DNA of 64,000 nt, from the NCBI GenBank assembly GCA_023428905.1, contig JAEYWP010000022.1, positions 1-64,000 on the forward strand, in the 5' to 3' direction. Positions within the stretch are counted from its first letter, which is position 1, and each line of letters begins with the position of its first letter. The notes under the pieces are model-generated. The model saw only the letters and a program-made list of their open reading frames with translations, was not told the origin of the DNA and did no database searches. The stretch is from Verrucomicrobiota bacterium. GTDB lineage: Bacteria; Verrucomicrobiota; Verrucomicrobiia; Opitutales; Opitutaceae. The position numbers were made by a program, and so were the translations under genes. Shown in pieces: positions 58,098 through 64,000 of the stretch.

Positions 58098-59560
58098 GCC
58101 TCCGCCTGACGGTTCTCCTGCTCCTTGGCGCCCTCACCCTCGGCCGTACTCAGGCTCAGGGTGACGCCTCTGCCTCCCCCGCCCCGGGCTCAGCTGCCGG
58201 GGAGAGCGAGGCGGAGCTGCTCCATGAAGTGGCTGAGAATGCCGCGGCGATCGCCCAGGCGGCTCAGGCCGGTCGGGCGCAAAGCGACGGCCACGACGGT
58301 CCCGTGAATGCCTTCGGCAGCAACCCTGCGTCCCCCGAGGACGCGATGCTCGGCGGTCCGGTCCGTCCCGAAACGCGCGCGATCGCCCGCAAAGCCACCC
58401 CGGAGGAGATCACCAGCATGCTCCGTATCGGGCTCTCCAAGCGGGATGCCGGCGACTATGAATCCGCCGAGCTCGCCCTTCTTCAGGTGCTGGCGGAGCG
58501 AGCCACCCGGGAGCAGGACCGCGACGCCCTGCTAGGGCTTGGGCGCACCTACCGCAAAAAGGGCGACTTCACCAAAGCCGCTGCCGTGATGGAGCGTTTT
58601 GCGAAAGCCTACCCGGCGGACCCCGAACTGCCTGCCGTTTACCTGGAGCTGGGCCGAACCTTCCGGGCCCTCGGTGCCCACAAACAGGCCATCGCGCGGT
58701 TTTACAGCGTCCTCAACACCACCCTGAAGCTGCCCGACGAGGGCGCCGACACCTACCGCCAGCTCGCCCGCACTGCGCAGTTCGAGATCGCGGAGACCTA
58801 CTTCCAGAGCGGCGACTTCGGACAGGCGAACCGGTTCTTCTCCCGGCTCAAACTGCTCGACCTCGCCCCCGAGGACCGGGCGCGCGCGCATTTCAAGTCC
58901 GCCTACGCACTCACGCTCGGCGGGGAAAATGAGAAGGCTGTCAGCACGCTGCGCAGTTTTCTGGAGCAGAATTCCGAGGACGAAAACGTCCCGGAAGCGC
59001 GCTACCTGCTGTCCGTCGTCCTCCGCCGGCTGGGCCATCTGCAGGAATCGCTCAGCGCCACGGTCAGCCTCCTGAAAGAGGAGAGCCACCGCGTGAAGAA
59101 GGATGCGCGACGCTGGGCCTACTGGCAGCGCCGGACGGGCAACCAGCTCGCCAACGAGTTTTATCAGTCCGGCGACATCTCCAGTGCCCTGGTGATCTAC
59201 CAGCACCTGGCCGCCCTCTCTGCCGACGCGGCCTGGCAGTTGCCCGTCACCTACCAGATCGGTCTCTGTTACGAGCGACTCCGGCAGCCCGAACGGGCGC
59301 GGGACGCCTACCAGAGCATCGTTGACAAACTCAAGGCCGGGACCGCTGATGGCGCCCCGCGACCCGAGCTCGCGGATCTCGCGGAAATGGCTGCCTGGCG
59401 GCTGGGCCAACTCACGTGGCAGGGCATGACCGAGGCGCAGGTCTCCGCGATGTTTCCCAATCCTTCTCCCGCATCACCCCCGGCGCCCACCCCTGTCTCC
59501 TCCGCGTCCGACCATGACCACCACGGAAGCTCTCCAATCGCATCTCAATTTGTGCGATGA
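58094..59560 (+). CDS. Secreted TPR-repeat protein
   Basis: A 488-residue protein with a signal peptide (1-22), a low-complexity region to about 95 and a long run of TPR/Sel1-like helical units (100-460, for example ESAELALLQVLAERATRE and LPAVYLELGRTFRALGAHKQAIARF). The array is typical of outer-membrane lipoprotein-type scaffolds such as YfgC/BamD or of flagellar/motility accessory proteins in bacteria with complex envelopes. No enzyme motif is present. Its end overlaps the next gene by 47 bases, so the two are co-translated. A role in assembling the flagellum in the periplasm is possible because of that neighbour. Confidence 0.7.
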   Translation: MSLRLTVLLLLGALTLGRTQAQGDASASPAPGSAAGESEAELLHEVAENAAAIAQAAQAGRAQSDGHDGPVNAFGSNPASPEDAMLGGPVRPETRAIARKATPEEITSMLRIGLSKRDAGDYESAELALLQVLAERATREQDRDALLGLGRTYRKKGDFTKAAAVMERFAKAYPADPELPAVYLELGRTFRALGAHKQAIARFYSVLNTTLKLPDEGADTYRQLARTAQFEIAETYFQSGDFGQANRFFSRLKLLDLAPEDRARAHFKSAYALTLGGENEKAVSTLRSFLEQNSEDENVPEARYLLSVVLRRLGHLQESLSATVSLLKEESHRVKKDARRWAYWQRRTGNQLANEFYQSGDISSALVIYQHLAALSADAAWQLPVTYQIGLCYERLRQPERARDAYQSIVDKLKAGTADGAPRPELADLAEMAAWRLGQLTWQGMTEAQVSAMFPNPSPASPPAPTPVSSASDHDHHGSSPIASQFVR

Positions 59561-59900
59561 ACTCTACCAGCTCGCGCTGGAAGAAAACCGATTCCTCAAG
59601 CAGCACCAGCGCGTGACCGAACCGGCGCTGCTCGATCGCAAGCGCGACCTGCTGTCCCGCCTCGACGCCAGTCTCGCCGCACTCAAGGCCGGCGCGGGTG
59701 AGCCGCCTCCGCTGCGCCCTGACCCGGTTCGCAAGGACATCGTGGAGAAGGCCCGCGCCAAGCTCCTGCAGATCCTCCACCTCGACCGCGAAAACGAGCA
59801 ACTCCTCCTGCGTTTCAGCCTCGGCGTGCGCCCGCCCAAGCCAGCGGTGCCCGCCGCCCCGGCCTCCCACCTCCAGCGTTTGTACGACCGCCACCGCTGA
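59514..59900 (+). CDS. flgN: FlgN-like flagellar export chaperone
   Basis: FlgN binds hook-associated proteins before export. The 128-residue product is all-helical: a long N-terminal pair (1-60, with ALEENRFLKQ and DRKRDLLSRLDASL) and a second helix (70-105), the pattern of FlgN-type chaperones (ENxxLxx, then LLxxKRxLL). Assignment is by pattern and context. It begins inside the end of the TPR gene, and no hook-associated proteins (flgK, flgL) lie nearby. The gene ends 45 bases before a large hybrid kinase. Confidence 0.7.
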   Translation: MTTTEALQSHLNLCDELYQLALEENRFLKQHQRVTEPALLDRKRDLLSRLDASLAALKAGAGEPPPLRPDPVRKDIVEKARAKLLQILHLDRENEQLLLRFSLGVRPPKPAVPAAPASHLQRLYDRHR

Positions 59901-59945
59901 GGCGGTGCCGCCACGCGTATCCAGTCCAGCCTGCCATCGCTTTCC

Positions 59946-62780
59946 ATGATCCCGCGGATCCTTGTCAACGAAGACTCCGAAATCGATTTCAAGCTCCTCG
60001 AGGCCGAATTCCGGAGGGCACGTTTTGAGTGCGGCCTCCGCCAGGTGGCCACGCGGGAGCAGTTCCTCGAGGAACTGAAGGCCTTCGGGCCCGACCTGAT
60101 CATTTCGGACTATTACCTCTCCGGCTTCAATGGACTGGACGCCCTCGAATTGGTGAAGGACCACGCGCCCGGCACGCCCTTCATCATCCTGACCAACGCC
60201 CTCAACGAGGAGACCGCGGTCGAATGCATGAAGCGCGGCGCGACCGACTACGTCCTGAAGAACCGCCTGCCCCGGCTGGTCGCCATCCTCCAGAGCACTC
60301 TCGAACGCCAGCGGCTCGAGCGGGAAAACGTCCGCATCGCCCGCGAGCATGAACAGCTTTTCCGCCTCACCGCCGACCTCTTCTGCCTCGCGACCCTCGA
60401 CGGCACCCTCCAGGTGGTGAACCCGGCCTGGAGCCTGCGGCTGGGCTTCGCGCAGCCCGAGCTGGTGGGACGCCCGCTTTTCACCCTCGTCCATCCCGAC
60501 GACCGGCACGCCCTCGATTCCTGGTGGACCAGCCAGGTGTCGCGCGGGCAGACGGCCGCGCCGTTCTCGGTCGCGCCCTTCCCCTCCCCCGGCGCCCTGA
60601 GCGACTTCGAGTGCCGCCTGGTCCACAAGGAAAAGGGCTTCCGCTACATCCAGTGGACCGCACGCCCCTTCCCCTCGGAAAACAAGATCTACGCCTACGG
60701 TCACGACATCACCGAGCGCAAACACGCGGAATTCGCCCTGCGCGAGAGCGAGGCGCGCTTCCGCCGCATGGCCGACTCGGCCCCGGTCTATATCTGGATG
60801 TCCGACACCACCAAGGCGTTCGTCTATTTCAACCAGCCCTGGCTGGAGTTCACCGGGCGCAAACTGGCGGACGAGCTCGGCTCCGGCTGGACCGACAATA
60901 TTCATCCTGAGGATACAGAACGCTGCCTGCAGGCCTACGAGGAGAGCTTTGCCGCCCGCGTCCCCTTCCGGACTGAATGCCGCCTGCGGCGCCGGGACGG
61001 TCATTATCGTTGGATTGTGAGCCACGGCACCCCGCGTTACGACGAGCACGGCACCTTCGCCGGTTTTATCGGCTCCTGCTTCGACGTCACCGACCAGCAC
61101 GAGGTTGAGGCCCATCTCGCCTATCGCGCGATCAAGCAGGCGGCCCTGGCGGGCTTCGGCCGCTTTGCCCTGGCACAGCACACCTTCTCCGAACTCACCC
61201 AGGAGGCGACCCGGCTTGTGACCGACACCCTGCGGATCGACCGCAGCGCCGTGGTCGTGCTCGAGGCCGACGGCGTTTCCGCCACGCTCGGCGCCTGCGC
61301 CGGCCCGGCCTTTGCCGCGCCCCAGCTCCCTCTCGGCAACGTGACCGAGGCGGCGGTTTCCAGTGAGCAACCGATCCATCTGTCGGAGGATCCGCGCAAT
61401 TTCCCCGGCGTCGCCGCCCTGCAGTCGCTCGGCATCCGCTCCGCCGTGGCGGTGCCGATCGGCAGCGTCAAGAGCACCTACGGTTTCCTCACCGCGCTTT
61501 CCGACGAGGACCGCCTCTTCAGCCGTGAGGCGGTCGATTTCATCGAGGGGTTGGCCAACATCCTCTCCACCGTGCACCAGCGCGAACGGGCGGAGGCCGC
61601 GCTGGAGGAGAGCGAACAGAAGCTGCTCCAGTCGCAGAAGATGGAGGCGGTCGGCCTGCTGGCCGGCGGCGTGGCCCACGACTTCAACAACCTGCTGACC
61701 GCGATCCGCTGTTACGGCGACATCCTGCATGAAGACCTGGCGGCAATCTCGCCGGAACTCCGCAGCAAGGCCGGTGAGATCCTCAAGGCCACGGCGCGCG
61801 CCAGCGCCCTGGTGCGCCAGCTCCTCGCCTTCAGCCGCAAGCAGGTCCTGCAGCCGGAGTACCTCGACCTCAACAATGTCCTCTCCGACCTGAAGGACCT
61901 GATCCGGTCCCTCCTCAGCGAGAACATCAACCTCGACATCCGCTCGAGCGAACTGCCGGCCACGATCGAGGCGGACCGCAGCCAGATCGAGCAGGTCATG
62001 ATCAATCTCGCGATCAATGCCCGCGACGCCATGCCCCATGGGGGCAGCCTGGTGCTTGGGACGCGCGTGCGCGAGATCACGGCCGCCGAGGCCACCGCGG
62101 ACCTGCGCCCCGGTTTGTATTCAGAATTTAGCGTCGGCGACACCGGCAGCGGCATGACCGACGAGGTGAAGTCGCGCATCTTCCAGCCCTTTTTCACCAC
62201 CAAGCCGAAGGGCCGGGGAACCGGGCTCGGGCTTGCCACCTGCTCCGTCGTGGTGAAGCACTACGGCGGCGCGATCCAGTTTGAGAGCGAGGTCGGCCAC
62301 GGGACCACCTTCCGGGTCCTGATCCCGCAGGTGCAGCCGCCGGCGATGAACCTCGATTTCAGTTTCGACGACGAGCCGCTCTCCGGTACGGAGACGATCC
62401 TGTTGGTCGAGGACGACGAGGCGATCCGCGCGGTCACCGCCGCGATCCTGCGCTCGATGGGTTACCAGGTGCACCCCCTGACCAGCGGGGGCGACGCCCT
62501 CGAATTCCTCGCCGGTCCCAACCCCCCGCTGATCGACCTGCTGCTGACCGACATCGTTATGCCCGCGATGAGCGGTCGCGAGCTGGCAGAGCGCCTCCTT
62601 CACGAACGGCCTGACCTGCGGATCCTCTTCATGTCGGGATACGTCGACGACCCGATCATCCTCCACGCCGTGCAGGAGGCAGCGATTCCCTTCCTCGAAA
62701 AACCCTTCACCCGCGACGGCCTGGCGAAGAAGGTGCGCGAGGCGCTCGACACCCCGCGGCGCGCCGCCACCGGCGCCTGA
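59946..62780 (+). CDS. REC-PAS-PAS-GAF hybrid histidine kinase with C-terminal receiver
   Basis: The longest kinase in the window, 944 residues. Receiver 1-125 (Asp55 in IISDYYLSG), PAS at about 140-260 and 265-390, GAF-like 395-540, HisKA with His in GGVAHDFNNLLTA (about 577), HATPase 650-790 (MINLAINARDAM, GTGLGLATC), and a final receiver (815-935, Asp in LLLTDIVMPAMSG). No membrane segment. With receivers at both ends it can take phosphate from an upstream kinase and pass it on to its own C-terminal domain or to an Hpt protein. It follows the flgN-like gene by 45 bases, but whether it belongs to the same operon is uncertain. Confidence 0.9.
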   Translation: MIPRILVNEDSEIDFKLLEAEFRRARFECGLRQVATREQFLEELKAFGPDLIISDYYLSGFNGLDALELVKDHAPGTPFIILTNALNEETAVECMKRGATDYVLKNRLPRLVAILQSTLERQRLERENVRIAREHEQLFRLTADLFCLATLDGTLQVVNPAWSLRLGFAQPELVGRPLFTLVHPDDRHALDSWWTSQVSRGQTAAPFSVAPFPSPGALSDFECRLVHKEKGFRYIQWTARPFPSENKIYAYGHDITERKHAEFALRESEARFRRMADSAPVYIWMSDTTKAFVYFNQPWLEFTGRKLADELGSGWTDNIHPEDTERCLQAYEESFAARVPFRTECRLRRRDGHYRWIVSHGTPRYDEHGTFAGFIGSCFDVTDQHEVEAHLAYRAIKQAALAGFGRFALAQHTFSELTQEATRLVTDTLRIDRSAVVVLEADGVSATLGACAGPAFAAPQLPLGNVTEAAVSSEQPIHLSEDPRNFPGVAALQSLGIRSAVAVPIGSVKSTYGFLTALSDEDRLFSREAVDFIEGLANILSTVHQRERAEAALEESEQKLLQSQKMEAVGLLAGGVAHDFNNLLTAIRCYGDILHEDLAAISPELRSKAGEILKATARASALVRQLLAFSRKQVLQPEYLDLNNVLSDLKDLIRSLLSENINLDIRSSELPATIEADRSQIEQVMINLAINARDAMPHGGSLVLGTRVREITAAEATADLRPGLYSEFSVGDTGSGMTDEVKSRIFQPFFTTKPKGRGTGLGLATCSVVVKHYGGAIQFESEVGHGTTFRVLIPQVQPPAMNLDFSFDDEPLSGTETILLVEDDEAIRAVTAAILRSMGYQVHPLTSGGDALEFLAGPNPPLIDLLLTDIVMPAMSGRELAERLLHERPDLRILFMSGYVDDPIILHAVQEAAIPFLEKPFTRDGLAKKVREALDTPRRAATGA

Positions 62781-62863
62781 CCCGCCCGCCAGGCCCCAGC
62801 CCCGGGAAAGCGTAGGCGAATTAAGTCTCGTGTCCGAATTTGGGCCGGTTATTCCCTCGGCCC

Positions 62864-64000
62864 ATGCCCCCCCAAACCCCCGTTGCACCCCTGCGCGCGG
62901 CCCTGGCCGCCCTCGCGCTGGTCGTTTCCGCAGGCTCCCTCCCGGCCGAGGGCCCCTATCGCAACCGCGACAACAAGGACCCGCTGGATTCCGGCGAGCC
63001 CACCTACCCGATCCCCTACCAATTGCCCACGCCGGCGGAGGTGACTGACGTCCTCCACCGCGTCCACCGTTACCTCGACCGCGTAGTCCCGTCCCAGGTC
63101 TACAACCGCAAGACCGGCGCCGCGGTGACCGATCTCTCCACGCCAATTGCGGAGGCGAGGACAACGCGGGGTGAATTCGACTTCAACCCCCTCGCTTACG
63201 AGATGGGCGTGATCCACTCCGGCATGCTCGCGGCCGCACAGGTGACGGGCGACCCGCGCTTTTCCGAGTTCACCCGCCGGCACACCCAGTTCATCGCCGA
63301 CCACCTCGCCTACTTCCGGGCGCAGGAGCAGGCGTTCAAGCTGGGACGGCAAAACAGTTTTCGCGGCATCCTCGAACCGGTCGCCCTCGACGACAGCGGG
63401 TCGATGTGCGCCGCCCTGATCCGCGCCCGACAGGCGGGCGTCGGTCCTGACCTCATGCCGGTGATCCAGACCTGGGCGGACTGGGTCCACCGGGGCCAGT
63501 TTCGCCTGTCCGACGGCACCCTTGCGCGCCAGCGGCCGCAGGCCCAGTCGCTTTGGGCGGACGACTTCTACATGAGCGTCCCCGCCCTGGCGGAGATGGG
63601 CCGCCTGACGGGCAACCGCGCCTATTTCGACGACGCAGTGAAGAACGTCCTGCAGATGTCGCAGTACCTCTTTGTCGCCGACAAGGGCCTCTACACGCAC
63701 GGTTGGAACAGCAACTCGCCGCAGGCGCCGCATTTTTTCTGGGGACGGGCCAATGGCTGGGCGGTGCTCGCCATCTCCGACCTCCTCGACGTCCTGCCCA
63801 AGGATCATCCCGGCTACGAAAAGGTCCTGGCCCAGCACGTGGCGCTCCTGCGCGGGGTTTCCCAGTACCAGTCCGGTCGCGGTCTCTGGCACCAGATGCT
63901 CGACCGCAACGATTCCTACCTGGAGACCTCTGCCACCGCGATGTTCGTGTACGGACTCGCACACGCGATCAACCAGGGTTGGATCAGCCCGACCACCTAC
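62864..64000 (+). CDS. GH105 unsaturated rhamnogalacturonyl hydrolase (partial)
   Basis: The frame is open from ATG 62864 to the right edge, 379 codons without a stop, so the 3' end lies outside the window. The product has a signal peptide (about 1-28) and an alpha/alpha-barrel glycosidase of the GH88/GH105 kind: WADDFYMSVPALAEMG (about 231-246) with the catalytic Asp, FFWGRANGWAVLAISDLL, and YLETSATAMFVYGLAHAI. These enzymes release unsaturated galacturonic acid from pectin (rhamnogalacturonan) fragments after lyase action. It matches the xylanase in pointing to plant cell-wall degradation. Confidence 0.9.
   Translation, partial: MPPQTPVAPLRAALAALALVVSAGSLPAEGPYRNRDNKDPLDSGEPTYPIPYQLPTPAEVTDVLHRVHRYLDRVVPSQVYNRKTGAAVTDLSTPIAEARTTRGEFDFNPLAYEMGVIHSGMLAAAQVTGDPRFSEFTRRHTQFIADHLAYFRAQEQAFKLGRQNSFRGILEPVALDDSGSMCAALIRARQAGVGPDLMPVIQTWADWVHRGQFRLSDGTLARQRPQAQSLWADDFYMSVPALAEMGRLTGNRAYFDDAVKNVLQMSQYLFVADKGLYTHGWNSNSPQAPHFFWGRANGWAVLAISDLLDVLPKDHPGYEKVLAQHVALLRGVSQYQSGRGLWHQMLDRNDSYLETSATAMFVYGLAHAINQGWISPTTY

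Noticed and set aside
59412..62039. Minus-strand open frame of 875 codons opposite the large hybrid kinase
   Set aside because: A shadow frame; the plus strand encodes clear REC, PAS, GAF and kinase domains.

Overview
The window is G+C-rich DNA that most resembles a motile, plant-polysaccharide-degrading member of the Verrucomicrobiota, probably Opitutaceae. That placement is an inference from the style of the genes and of the intergenic repeats: GH10 xylanase, GH105 hydrolase, many hybrid histidine kinases, an ASPIC/UnbV protein, multihaem propeller proteins, and gaps filled with degenerate 7-12 bp repeats. There is no rRNA, tRNA, phage, transposase or CRISPR array.

Layout. 0.6-11.3 kb is a chemotaxis and signalling block: cheD, an HDOD gene and cheA on the minus strand, divergent cheW, two hybrid kinases and a second HDOD gene. 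Between cheD and the HDOD gene lies what looks like a sigma-28-driven small RNA gene (about 1395-1504) with its own promoter and terminator. 11.9-26.2 kb is a glycan-modification block: an O-GlcNAc-transferase-like GT41 enzyme, a second GT41-like protein that has lost the catalytic motifs, a 1026-residue two-ended glycosyltransferase with a TPR centre, a sulfotransferase, a UDP-galactopyranose-mutase-like flavoprotein and GT9-type enzymes. About 13.6-23.1 kb of it is visibly less G+C-rich than its surroundings. 26.6-33.2 kb is a flagellar block: two short flagellins, fliD, a lipoprotein, a flgM-like gene, fliS, a fliT-like gene and a small orphan gene. 33.3-41.6 kb holds a PAS hybrid kinase with a sigma-54 activator (FlrB/FlrC-like), a lipoprotein with a signal-peptidase-like fold, a GH10 xylanase, and cheX with a REC-REC-STAS protein.

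41.8-57.1 kb is redox and periplasmic. An ASPIC/UnbV protein and a DUF255 thioredoxin-like protein are on the minus strand. Divergent from them is a tightly overlapping six-gene operon: dihaem cytochrome c, two propeller/MauG-like multihaem proteins, two SUMF1-domain proteins and a chorismatase-like tandem RidA protein. I know of no described pathway with this gene set. 57.5-62.8 kb returns to flagellar and signalling genes (secreted Pro-rich protein, TPR protein, flgN-like chaperone, large REC/PAS/GAF hybrid kinase). The window ends inside a GH105 gene.

How the parts fit. Sites of the form YAAG-N15-GCCGATAA (the FliA/sigma-28 type) stand before the sRNA candidate, cheW, fliD, flgM-fliS and cheX, with weaker ones before the 131-aa gene and the flgN-like operon. 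Motility and the chemotaxis adaptors therefore look like one sigma-28/FlgM regulon, with the NtrC-type activator probably acting above it. The glycosyltransferases beside two minimal flagellins suggest O-glycosylation of the filament; this is inferred from position, not shown.
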